NCBI RefSeq assembly: GCF_905171765.1
Contig: NC_053390.1
Coordinates: 585,740,471 to 585,804,470, forward strand
Source of the DNA: Bufo bufo
Taxonomy: Eukaryota > Chordata > Amphibia > Anura > Bufonidae
Direction: 5' to 3'
DNA length: 64,000 bases
The notes below the pieces were generated by a model, which was not told the DNA's origin, ran no database searches, and saw nothing but the letters and a program-made list of their open reading frames with translations. The position numbers and the translations under genes are program-made. Shown here one piece after another: positions 43,010-54,639 of the stretch (position 1 is the stretch's first letter; each line of letters begins with the position of its first letter).

Positions 43010-44524
43010 TTGTGTCATTTTTTTCCTCTAAGGATATAGCAGGGCTGGTTGTATGTTATCACTGTACTCTATGGGGGTCTGTGTTTGTCATGTGCTAGTC
43101 TATAATGCTGGTAAACACTGCCACCTAGTGACAAGTTGAATGAAGCAAATTAACCTTGCAAATTGCATCCTATAAATTAGTCATAGAAGATACCAACGTG
43201 TTACTCTCTTGGGAAAAATAATGTTTTCCATGTTCTGAAATTAAGGAAGACGACACATTTAAGGATTTTTCAATCCTCAGGTTCCGACACCATGACCTTA
43301 TAGAAGGATAAGCAGTGCTTTTGTAGGTGCAGCTTTTCTCTCCTGGCAGAAGCTATCTATTACAGCTTATAGTCGGAGTCACTCTGGCTGACTTTGAGGA
43401 ATACATTGTAGATGACTCTGCGGGGGCTTTGTGATCATGGCTGACTCCGGGAACACATCGGGGATGGTTCCGTATGAGGGCATTGTACGAGGGCACACTG
43501 ACTGGCAGTTGCAGACCCGTGATTTATGGAAGTGGTGTATGTTATCAGTAATTGACCAGAAACTTCCACTTCCTCTTCAAATCAGGTTCTGCAGCAGCTG
43601 CTTGTATTAAAAGAAAAAATGGATCCCCTAATATCAATTATTCGGAATTTAGGAAACCGCCTCGCACCCCTCTGCTTTTATGTGGTTAGATGTCTTTGTA
43701 GTTGTATATTATGTAAAGACATGTAACATTTTAGCATAATTCTTGTCGTGATTAGATGCTTATCCTCCTGATGTTTTGTAGGTGGTGGTAGTGTCCAGAT
43801 GTCTTCTCCTAATGAGTGAGGTGACCTTTGCTGCCAATCTGCCAGAGATTTCATTCCATTGTGTTAAAAATGTACCCCCACAAAATGACCCAAATGAATT
43901 GTATTTCTGCCAAAGACATTTTGCGTCTCAGAGCTTCTTTTAAATGTTATTGCATCTGTATGGCACTGGATATAGAATCCGCACCCAGTGGGAGAACAGG
44001 GCTCCTGTTACCTCCATGTTGTAGTGCAATGGCCACGGATAGTAGGGGAAGACGAGGACAACTCACTGTACATGTGCTCTCTGTTCAGGTCTGTGGGGCC
44101 ATATGCCCTGCTGCCCAGTTCAAAGGCAGTGCTGAGCGAACTTGTGTTTTAAGTTTGGCGTCCAAAGTCCAGGTTATCAAAGAATCCCGTTATGGATTCC
44201 CCTACCACAGACCATAACGGAATTCGAAATCCATAACAGGATTCTTCGATAACCAGAACTTTGGATGCCGAACTTAAAACACAAAGGCTATGGCACTGGT
44301 CAGCAGGGCACTCGTCCGACACTCCATTCAAACTAATAGAGACTTAGCTAAGGCAGGATATCAAGGCCGGTGTCACACTTAATTTTTTTTTTTTCAGGCG
44401 TTTTGGCTGGATTTTTCCAGTTTTTGGTGGCGGGTGGTTTTAACCAGTTTCAGATGTTGCAATGAAGTCTTTTGGAAATGGAGAACAAACAGGTCCTTTT
44501 TTCTGTGTTGGCTTGCTTCCAACC
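43010..44524. other. Intronic sequence, mostly unique
   Basis: No gene recognised. At 44130-44290 there is an inverted pair (AAAGTCCAGGTTATCAAAGA and its diverged inverse TCGATAACCAGAACTTTGG) of a small MITE, and a CACACTTAATTTTTTTTTTT stretch at about 44370. The rest shows no repeat structure I can name. Confidence 0.4.
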
Positions 44525-44528
44525 TTAA

Positions 44529-44868
44529 AGGGTTTTTCCGAGATATTTAAATTGATGACCTGTCCTATGGCTAGGTCATCAGTATCTGATCGGTGGCGGT
44601 CCGACACCCTGGACTCCCGCCGATCAGCTGTTTGAGAAGGCGCCAGAACTTGCTGTAACGCCGCAGCCTTCTCACAGATTTTCCTCGGCCAGTGACATCA
44701 CATTCATCGGCCTAAGAGCTGCTCAGCTTCGTAGAAGTGAATGGGACTGAGCGCGATACCAAGCACAGCTGCTATACATTGCACGGCACTGCCCTTGGTG
44801 AGCTGACAGAAAGCTACACTGATCAAGTACTGATGACAGAGACTAGGCCATCATCTTGGAAAACCCCT
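44529..44868. mobile_element. TTAA-flanked MITE, 340 bp
   Basis: Ends AGGGTTTTTCCGAGATA and TTGGAAAACCCCT, with TTAA at 44525-44528 and 44869-44872. It contains the shared GTATCTGATCGGTGGCGGTC and TGCTTGG/CCAAGCA blocks of the family at 34.1 and 40.6 kb. Confidence 0.75.
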
Positions 44869-44872
44869 TTAA

Positions 44873-45641
44873 TGAGCATTTTTTGGATCAATTTATTTAT
44901 TTTATTATTATTTTTTTTTTTAATAGCAACATGCACGGGGTCTGGCATTCTTCTACCCATATTGGCTGACATTTTTCTCCTATAGACCTCTATTGTTTTT
45001 TTGTTTTTCAGCTTCAAAAAACTCATATGCAATGTCTGTTGGCGTATATAATGGCATTTTTGCATGGCACCAGTGCTTTTTTCCTCCACACAGTTCTACA
45101 GTTAATGCTTGGCAAATACTGTAATACAATAATGTATTGCTCAAAAAAGTCAAGAAGACCTTTGCCTCTTGTACATATAAGTAAACCATGGTCATGCGCT
45201 GTCCATGTTCTCCACGGACAGCAGATGTATCTATTGATTTTAATGCGTTTATTCACACATCTGTGTTTTTTTACAATGGAGGCATACACTACATCGGTTT
45301 GTGGTATGGACCAAACACGTCCATTGAAGTCTATGGGTCCATGAAGACAGCAGTGTACGTGGGAAACACATGACTCACAAGGACGAGTGAAGGAGGCGTT
45401 TGTGTGAAGAAACCTTAAACGTAGTTATGACATTGGTCACAACCCGGTGTTCGTTGTAAGGGAGCACAGGTTTCTATTGTTTCTTCCAACGTGACCAAAA
45501 CCACATACGGTTTTACCGTGAATTGGTGTACTTCTACAAATCAGCTTTTGGCAACGCTACATGGACAGGTGAGGTACGTTTAAACTATGGGGGAATTTAT
45601 AGTGTTAATATACAGTACACCAGCATAAGATTTTGACGCAT
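44873..45641. other. Intronic sequence, no clear feature
   Basis: AT-rich, with poly-T/A runs at 44.9 kb. Some MITE-like words (TATTCACACATCTGTG near 45249) occur, without paired termini that I can resolve. Confidence 0.35.
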
Positions 45642-47072
45642 CTCAGGAGTAGTGATGGACGAACATTGGGCAGAACGATTTGCGAATGCACGTTCGCGGC
45701 AGGCCCTATTCACTTTAATGGCAGGCGAACCTGAAAAACCTTCAGGTCATATTTGCAGCCAGCAAACACTTACTAGAAGTACACAAATAGTCCCACAACA
45801 TGGACAGTGATATACCAAAGGGGGATCATTGGCAAAAATTCCCACAAAAAATATGTATTTTAATCAGGGCAATTTTTATGCTTCTTAAAGGGAAATTCTC
45901 AAAAATGTGCCCTGCTGGAGCTATTTCCTATCAGTTTGATGTATACAAATGTGCAGCATTCCACGTTTTTGTAATCTGCAGAGTCTATTAAAAAAATGCA
46001 TACGTTAACAGAATTTTTTTTCTATCATGGTACTGTATGGTAAACGGACGCCACTGTACGGCATCAGTCTGAGGCATCTGTTGACGCATACATTTTTGGT
46101 ATGTATTAAATGGATGGCAAAAATAGGATGTGAACCCAGCCCTAGTGTCAGAATAAGCACCAGTACACAGCGGAGCAGCGTGGCGGAGAGGGGAGGCCGC
46201 CATGTACTGACAGAGCGCTACCTGGTTCTGGTGGTCAGGGATGAGGACTGTGTTTCCCAAGGATCTTTTTCTACTGGGAAATACAGGGCACAGTATAATA
46301 CACTAGAATCTATATAATATAAAGATCTTAGCCCTACCCCCGAATAATATTACAATTTGGTGGTCATTTATTATATAGAAATACGTCAATGTTAGGCTTA
46401 TTTCTGACACAGATTGTGGAGCAAATGTCCTTAGCACCGCAATCTGCATATTTTTCCCTCTCATGCCAAGTCTAAAAAAGGATGACGTGGGCAGGGAAAG
46501 GGATACAGTTATGGCCATCCAGTTATTGGATACCACCGGCATACATTGACCCGATAACACCGCCATACCGTGACCGGATAAAAGGGTATAAGAGGGCACA
46601 GTACAGGGAATGACTAGGGGCACTGCACAGGGTGTGGTAAGAGGGCACAATGCAGGGTATAAGGGGGCACAGGATGGGGTGGGGGGCACAGTCATATGAC
46701 CCTGTGACATTAGAAGGTCCTTATGGTAAATGCGGTTCATACGCCACCATAATGAGAGGCAGAGAAGTGAGACAAGGGTGTGATTATGTGGCTAGAGATA
46801 AAAAAAAATTTTAACTGTCGGCCAGTACAGACCCCAAAAAATAGGCAATAGGCATTCACCTGACAGCAAAGAACTTTGGATTCTGTGGCTGGAGGTACAT
46901 TATGCGGTCACAGAATAAATATGTAACTGTCGGCCTGTACAGGCCCCAAAAATTAGGCATTCACCTGACATAAAAGGACTTTTATGCCGTTGTATATACT
47001 GTACATAAGGCAAGGACCATTCTTTGTTCTTGGTGGTGACGGATATGTGTGGGCTGGCATGAGGAAATTAAA

Positions 47073-48970
47073 TTACACATGGTCATCACAGGTGTTAAAA
47101 TCCTCCGAGATCCATGCATCATTCATTTTTAAAACTGTGAGATAGTCCACGCTGTCGTGAGCTAGGCGAGTGCGCTTATCGGTCACGATCCCCCTGCTGC
47201 GCTGAACGTCCTTTCGGACAGGACACTCGACGAGGGGCAAGCTAAGACTTCCATGGCAAATTGTGCCTGCTCTGGCCACAGGTCAAGCCTGCACACCCAG
47301 TAGTCAAGGGGTTCCTCGCTTCTCAGAGCGTCCACATTGGCCGTTAACCCGATGTAGTCGGACACCTGACGGTCTAGGCGTTCCCTGAGGCTGGATCTGG
47401 AGGGCGGCTGTCGATGGGTTGGCTGCAAGAATGATCTCATATCCGAAGTAACCAACACATCTTTTTGAAGGTGCGGTAGGATTAGTACCCGCACCTGTTT
47501 CGCTGTGGGTGGAAATTCCTCTGCCAGTGCCCGCAACAGCAGAATGCAGCATCTCTCGCAGCAAGGCCTGGAAATGCTGCATTCTGACAGCCCTCTGTGA
47601 TGCTGGTAACATGTCCGCCATTTTGTGTTTGTACCGGGGGTCTAAGTACGTTGCCACCCAGTACAGGTCCTTGACCTTTATGCTTTTTATACGGGGGTCC
47701 CTCTTCAAACACTGGAGCATGAAGGCCCCCATTTGCACTAAATTTAAAGCGGTGGAGCACCCTGGCTCCTGCTCATCGCCCAGGAGAATGTCATCCTCGG
47801 TCTCCTCCCCCCAGCCACGGACAACACCAGGGATCCCTGAAAAGTTTAAATCCTGCTCTTATTGCTCCTCCTCCTCCCCCCAGCCACCATCCTCCTCTGA
47901 CTCCTCTTCAGACTCCTGCTGACTTGTCTCAGATGTAGCCTCTCCCCCCTGGGAATTCATTCAGCATTGTGACTTCCTCATCTTCCAGCTCCTGCTCCTC
48001 GACGGCTTGATCAATGACACAACGCAATGCACGCTCCAGAAAGAAGGCATAAGGTACGATATCACTGATGGTGCCCTGGCTGCGACTGACCAGTTTGGTG
48101 ATCTCATCAAATGGCCGCAGAAGTCTGCATGCGTTGCACATGAGCAGCCACTGGTGCGGTGAAAAGAAACCAAGCTCCCCAGAACCTGTCCTGCCGCAGA
48201 GTTCGTACAGGTAGTCGTTAACGGCACGTTTCTGCTGGAGCAGCCTATCAAGCATATACAAGGTGGAGTTCCAGCGCGTCGGGCAGTCACAAATCAGATG
48301 TCTGACGGGCAAGTGGTGTCGCCGCTGAACGTCAGCAAGGCGAGCCATGGCCGTGTAAGATCTTCTAAAATGGCCAGAGATTTTCTTGGCCTGCCGCAAG
48401 ACGTCCTGGACCCCGGGATATTTGGCAATGAATCGCTGCAAGACTAAGTTCCGGACGTGTGCCATGCACGGCACGTGTGTCATTTTGACCTGTTTCAGCG
48501 CGTTCAGCAGATTGGCACTGTTGTCGCACACCACTTTACCCACTGTCAAATTGAGCGGGGTTAGTAACTGATCGGCCTGTGACCACAGAGCTGAAAGCAG
48601 TGCAGGACCGGTGTGGCTCTTGGCTTCCAGGCACAACAGCCGCAGCACAGCATGGCAATGTCTCACCTGGCACGTCGAATAGGTTCTGGGGAGCTTGCGG
48701 GGTGCAGTGGAAGAGGCGGTAGCAGTGGAAAAGGATGAGTCAGCCAATGAGGAGACGGAGGAGGAGAATAAGAGGCCGGCCTGCATGCACGCTGATTATG
48801 GCCATATAGTTAAGGGATGCCCTTCTGGGAGAAATATTTTCTTCCGGGGACCTTCCATTGCGGTGTGCCAATGGCCACAAATTTTCTAAAGGCCTCCGAG
48901 TCCTCCAATTTATATGGCAGTAGTTGGCGGGCTAGCAGTTCCGACAAGCCAGCGGTCAGCCGTTGGGCAA
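47073..48970 (-). pseudogene. hAT transposase relic (ZBED-like), frameshifted
   Basis: Minus-strand fragments in order: LAQRLTAGLSELLARQLLPY and FRKFVAIGTPQWKVPGRK (48970-48850, broken by a stop); a 285-codon frame (48786-47929) with DNSANLLNALKQVKMTHVPC-MAH and the hallmark CPTRWNSTLYMLDRLL; then WVATYLDPRYKHKMAD; and finally the C-terminal dimerisation domain ACPSSSVLSERTFSAAGGS followed in another frame by RGIVTDKRTRLAHDSVDYL. At least three frameshifts and a stop break it. No N-terminal BED zinc finger is visible. The family moves DNA by cut-and-paste; this copy cannot. Confidence 0.92.
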
Positions 48971-48980
48971 GAGGATTATT

Positions 48981-49540
48981 ATTTTGTGGACGCAGGTATA
49001 TGGAAAACCTCTATCACTATTTTGTGGAAGCTGATATATGGCAGGCCTTAATCAGTTGTTAGTTGAAGCTGGTATATCACCCTTGAGCAGTAATTTTGTG
49101 GACGCAGGTATATGGAAAACCTCTATCGCTATTTTGTAGAACTTGATATATGACAGGCCTCAATCAGTTGTTAGTTGAAGCTGGTATATCACCCTCGAGC
49201 TGTAATTTTGTGGACGCAGGTATATAGAAAACCTCTATCACTATTTTGTAGAAGTTGATATATGGAAGGCCTCAATCAGTTGTTAGTTGAAGCTGATATA
49301 TCACCCTCAAGCAGTAATTTTGTGGACGCAGGTATATGGAGAACCTCTATCACTATTTTGTGGAAGCTGATATATGGCAGGCCTCAATCAGTTGTTAGTT
49401 GAAGCTGATATATCACCCTCAAGCAGTACGGTAATTTTGTGGACGTAGATATATGGAAAACCTCTATCACTATTTTGTGGAAGCTGATAGATCGCAGCCC
49501 TCAATCAGTATTTTCTGGAAGCATACAAATGCACTATAAT
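48981..49540. repeat. 112-bp tandem repeats, five copies
   Basis: The unit start ATTTTGTGGACGCAGGTATA recurs at 48981, 49093, 49205, 49317 and 49434, that is 112, 112, 112 and 117 bp apart (the last carries a 5-bp insert). Each unit ends in a GATATATCACCCT(C/T) motif. The array lies directly upstream of the transposase remnant, consistent with subterminal repeats. Confidence 0.95.
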
Positions 49541-49964
49541 ATACTTTCTATGTTAGAAAGTATATTATAAGTATATCACACCCCTCTGTGTATCACTCCT
49601 ATCGATAGCAAAACGTTACCAGTCCTTAAAAGGACTTTTGTGGCCCTATTAGCTAGCGTTTGGTGTCCCTAAGTTCCTAACAGCCTGTACCTGCACCTAA
49701 ATGCAACCTCTCCCTACACTGGCAAAACACATAATGCAAAATGGCTGCCAGATCGGGTTCTGTTATAGGGTTGGGGGTGTGTCCATGTGCTGAAACGTCT
49801 CAATTGGCTGTCCTGCCCCCCCTGATGGATTTGTCATGGGTCAAAGTTCGGCGCAATGCAAAAGAATATGATGCGCGTGAACATTGCCATATGTTTGCAT
49901 GTTCGGCGGATCGCGAAAGCGCAAAGTTCTCCGGGCGAACCACAAGGCCATCACTACTCAGGAG

Positions 49965-51196
49965 TTCCTTGCAGCAGAAACCGAAACCTTTGCCAGCTAG
50001 GAGCTAATGTTGATTTCTGGTGGAATTCACACTAGTTTTCTGGTGCAAGTAATATTACTTTTAGCCACATAAAAAAAAACTTGTTAGCGCAATGTAAATG
50101 GGGGGGAAAAAATCACACATTTTAATCCAAAATTAGCATCTATCCTATGCCAAAAAACTGGCGTAGAGGCCTTAATAAATTCCCCCTTTGTGCTTGACCG
50201 TCCAAGCCAACTATATTGTAAAACATTGGCAATGTGCAGCAAAATAATGCTAAATGTATGGGCATCCTGACCTGCGCACTATGGAAAGGAAAAGGTTAAA
50301 ACAACCTACAAATGAGGCCAGCGCGCCCAATAATGGCTTGGGGTCTGTGTCTGTAGAGTATGGAATTTTTAACCCTATTATTTCCACACCTAGTGAACTT
50401 GCCACCGCCATGCATTTCCAGATGTAGATATTGAATTTCCTACTGCCCACAGTGAGGCCACCACCAAAGACCGTGGCCCCTGATCTGTAATGTCAGTCCT
50501 CTGTAATTGTAACACTAAGCATGTGCTTCGGAGGTCCATGTAATCCACCACCGTTTCATAGCATGCAGCCTATAAATTCCCCATAAACACTGCTTCGTGT
50601 GGCGCTGCTGGAATTTAATAACTAATCGCCGGTAGTCCGCTATTCTGAGAAGGAGAAATAAACACTGGCAGAGCAGATTGATTTTTTTTCTTTCTTTCTG
50701 TGTACAGCGGTGGTGAAGCTTAATTCTAAGAATGTATGAAAGACATGGTTTTATATTCCCAGAAATGGAATCCAATTTTAGATAATCCATAGGACAAAGC
50801 AGCTGCACCATGTGCGTCAGGCTTTGTATTGATAAGCATGTCTAGAATACATTATTACAGGGCGGCATAGCTGGCAGCGGCGCGAGCATCCACATTTTAT
50901 AGTGAAGCAGTGTACCTTACCTAGCTTCTGCGTTGTACGGGCTGCCTCTCCCGTCCAGACATTGGGCATGAGGAGAGACAGCTGGTGAGACAACTGTCCG
51001 ACAGTGAGTATCGTGCTTGATATTTGCTGGGTGTAGGACTGTTACCTCACCAACTGTCTCTTTCGGAGTGCAATGGCATCTCTCCAAGCCCAGTGTCAGA
51101 TGAGGGGGAGAGTACACCTGGTCAGCCCCTTTAAAGGAAATGTGTCATCAGAAAATGACCTGCTGTTTAAATCACGTTTTTATGTTTAACATATTC
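49965..51196. other. Mostly unique intronic island
   Basis: No terminal repeats or tandem structure. 50480-50830 has a mixed composition with TAAT motifs (GGAATTTAATAACTAATCGC) and no reading frame worth reporting. An inverted pair GACAGCTGGTGAGACAACTG / CCTCACCAACTGTCTC lies near 50975-51060. Possibly conserved non-coding DNA, untested. Confidence 0.4.
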
Positions 51197-51766
51197 TTAA
51201 CCCCTTAAGGACCAGGCTATTTTTCACCTTAAGGACCAAACAGATTTTTGCAAATCTGACGTGTCACTTTGTGTGGTGATAACTTTGGAACACTTTTACT
51301 TATCCAAGCCATTCTGAGATTGTTTTCTCGTGACACATTGTACTTCATGATAGTCAAAATTTGAGTCAATATATTTCACCTTTATTTATGAAAAAATCCC
51401 AAATTTACCAAAGATTTGCAAAAATTCTGAATTTTCCAAATTTTTATTTCACCACTTTTAAAACAGAAAGTGATACCTCGTAAAATATTTATTACTTAAC
51501 ATTCCCCATATGTCTACTTTATGTTGGCATCATTTTGTAAATGGTTGATAAAAAAAAATGGTTGCACAACATCTCACATACAAACAATAGAGCTGAGAAA
51601 TGAAAATCATTCTAAATTAAAGTGGTATTATACCTACTATAAATGGAAAAGTAGAAGCTCTTTGCGCACATTTTTGATCAAACATGTGTCGGGGCCATCT
51701 ACCAGGCGTCAAGGTGGCTTCCGCAGATGGGTACCTAACACTAATATACCGCCTCTCTTGGACTTA

Positions 51767-52106
51767 GGCTACTTTCACATTTGCGGCAGAGGGATCCGGC
51801 AAGCAGTTCTGTCGCCGGAACTGCCTGCCATATCAGGCAATCTGCATGCAAACGGACAGCATTTGTAGACGGATCCGGATGCGGATCCATCTTACAAATG
51901 CATTGCAAGAACGGATCCGTCTCTCCAGATGTCATCCGTAGAACGGATCCGGCATTATGGTATTTTTAATGCCGGATCCGGCACTAATACATTTCAATGT
52001 AAATTAATGCCGGCTCCAGCATTCCGGCAACTGATTATTTTCCGGTATTGAACCCCTATGACGGAACTCAGTGCCGGAAAAGAAAAACGCTAGTGTGAAA
52101 GTACCC
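51767..52106. mobile_element. PIF/Harbinger-like MITE, TTA duplication
   Basis: Ends GGCTACTTTCACATTTGCG and TAGTGTGAAAGTACCC, with TTA at 51764-51766 and 52107-52109. The interior is full of GGATCCG palindromes and a GCCGGATCCGGCA centre. Confidence 0.87.
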
Positions 52107-52394
52107 TTACCTAAGCCTACAATTTTCAAAGCAGTGTAGGAACCAGCAAAGTATAAATGTAGCTGGTTCCTACACTGCCCTGAAAATTGCAGGCTTAGGT
52201 AAGTCCAAAAGAGGCAGTATATTAGTGTTAGGTACCTATCTGCGGAAGCCACCTTGACGCCTGGTAGATGGGCCCGACACAAGTTTGATCAAATATGTGC
52301 GATAAGAGCTTCTATTAACTCATTTATAGTCGGTATTGTACCACTTTTATTTAGAATGACCCCCATTTCTTAGCTCTATTGTTTGTATGTATAA

Positions 52395-54639
52395 GGCCTC
52401 CTGCACACGACCGTTGTGTGCACCCGTGGCTGTTGTGCCGTTTCCCTTTTTTTTTCGCGGATCCATTGACTTTCAATGGGTCCGTGGAAAAATCGGAAAA
52501 TGCACCGTTTTGCAGCCGCATCCGTGAGCCGTGTTTCCTGTCCTATTTTTTTTGACGGACAACGGTTCACGGACCCATTCAAGTCAATGGGTCCGTGAAA
52601 GAACACGGATGCACACAAGATTGGCATCCGCGTCCGTGATCCGTGGCCGTAGGTTACTTTCATACAGACGGATCCGAAGATCCGTCTGCATAAAAGCTTT
52701 TTCAGAGATGAGTTTTCACTTCGTGAAAACTCATATCCGACAGTATATTCTAACACAGAGGCGTTCCCATAGTGATGTGGACGCTTCTAGTTAGAATATA
52801 CTACGAACTGTGTACATGACTGCCCCCTGCTGCCTGGCAGCACCCGATCTCTTACAGGGGGCTGTGATCCGCACAATTAACCCCTCAGGTGCTGCACCTG
52901 AGGGGTTAATTGTGCATATCATAAACCCCTATAAGAGATCAGGGGCTGCCAGGCAGCAGGGGGCACACCCCCCTCCCTCCCCATTTTTTATTTCATTGGT
53001 GGCCAGTTCGGCCCCACCCTCTATTGTAATATCATTGGTGGCCAGTGTGGCCTCCCCGCCCCCCCCCCTCCCTTTATTGTATTATCATTGGTGGCCAGTG
53101 TGCGCCCCCCCCCTCCCTCCCTCTATTGTATTATCATTGGTGGCCAGTGCGGCCCCCCTCCCTCTATTGTAATATCATTGGTGGCCAGTGTGCGGCCTCC
53201 CCCGGCCCCAACCCCTCCATCCCTTTATTGTATTATCATTGGTGGCCAGTGTGCGCCCCCCCCCGGCCCCCCCTCCCTCTATTGTATTATCATTGGTGGC
53301 CAGTGTGCGCCCCCCCCCCCCCGGCCCCCCTCTATTGTATTAATATCATTGGTGGCCAGTGTGCGGCCTCCCCCCCCGATCATTGGTGGCAGCGGAGATT
53401 CCGATCGGAGTCCCATTTTAATCGCTCTGGGGCTCCGATCGGTAACCATGGCAACTAGGACGCTACTGCAAGCCTGGTTGCCATGGTTACTTAGCAATAT
53501 TACAATATTAGAAGTATCATACTTACCTGCTGCGCTGTCTGTGACCGGCCGGGAGCTCCTCCTACTGTAAGTGACAGATCATTAAGCAATGCGCCGCACA
53601 GACCTGTCACTTACCAGTAGGAGGAGCTCCCGGCCGGTCACAGACAGCGCAGCAGGTAAGTATAATGCTTCTAATATTGTAATATTGCTAAGTAACCATG
53701 GCAACCAGGCCTGCAGTAGCGTCCTGGTTGCCATGGTTACCATTCGGAGCCCCAGAGCGATTAAACTGGGACTCCGATCGGAATCTCCGCTGCCACCAAT
53801 GATCCGGGGGAGGGGAGGCCGCACACTGGCCACCAATGATATTAATACAATAGAGGGGGGGCCGCACACTGGCCACCAATGATAATACAGTAAAGGGAGG
53901 GAGGGGGAGGCCGCACACTGGCCACCAATGATATTACAATAGAGGGAGGGGGGCCGTACTGGCCACCAATGATATTACAATAGAGGGAGGGGGGGGGGGG
54001 CCGCACTGGCCACCAATGAAATTAAAACTGCCTGGCAGCCCCTGATCTCTTATAGGGGGCTATGATATGCACAATTAACCCCTTAGATGCAGCACCTGAG
54101 GGGTTAATTGTGCGGATTACAGCCCCCTGTAAGAGATCGGGTGCTGCCAGGCAGCAGGGGGCAGTCATGTACACAGTTCGTAGTATATTCTAACTAGAAG
54201 CGTCCCCATCACTATGGGAATGCCTCTGTGTTAGAATATACTGTCGAATATGAGTTTCACGATCTAACTCATATCCGACAGTATATTCTAACATAGAGGC
54301 GTTCCCATGGTGATGGGGACGCTTCAAGTTAAAATATACCATCGGATTGGAGAAAACTCCAATCCGATGGTATAATAGGGACTCCTGACTTTACATTGAA
54401 AGTCAATGGGGGTCGGATCCGTTTGAAATTGCACCATATTGTGTCAACGTCAAACGGATCCGTCCCCATTGACTTGCATTGTAATTAAGGACGGATCCGT
54501 TTGGCTCCGCACGGCCAGGCGGTGCGTGGATCCTCCAAAAATCAAAAATCAAGGAAGACCCACGGACGAAAAAACTGTCACGGACCAACGGAACCCCGTT
54601 TTGCGGACTGTGAAAAAATACTGTCGTGTGCAGGAGGCC
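52395..54639. mobile_element. 2.2-kb palindromic PIF/Harbinger-like element with GGTGGCCAGT arrays
   Basis: Ends GGCCTCCTGCACACGACCG and CGTGTGCAGGAGGCC, with TAA at 52392-52394 and 54640-54642. A near-palindrome with an axis near 53590 spans roughly 52730-54250. The arms carry ATTGTATTATCATTGGTGGC tandem units (about 45-60 bp), GGTAACCATGGCAAC/GTTGCCATGGTTAC, and CAGGTAAGTATAATG. It closely resembles the truncated relative at 24159-25560. Confidence 0.88.

Larger units (their letters stand above)
45650..49956 (-). mobile_element. hAT transposon, 4.3 kb, exact 8-bp target duplication
   Basis: Ends TAGTGATGG and CCATCACTA, flanked by identical CTCAGGAG at 45642-45649 and 49957-49964. Subterminal regions contain GAACATT/GTTCGC words on both sides. 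The minus-strand transposase remnant occupies 47.07-48.97 kb. About 112-bp tandem units lie near both ends: two copies at about 46815-46980 and five at 48981-49540. The transposase is decayed, so the element is not autonomous. Confidence 0.93.

Noticed and set aside
53045..53918. Pro-rich and Gly-rich frames of 100-160 codons
   Set aside because: They are translations of the GGTGGCCAGT minisatellite within a palindromic MITE; both strands show them.
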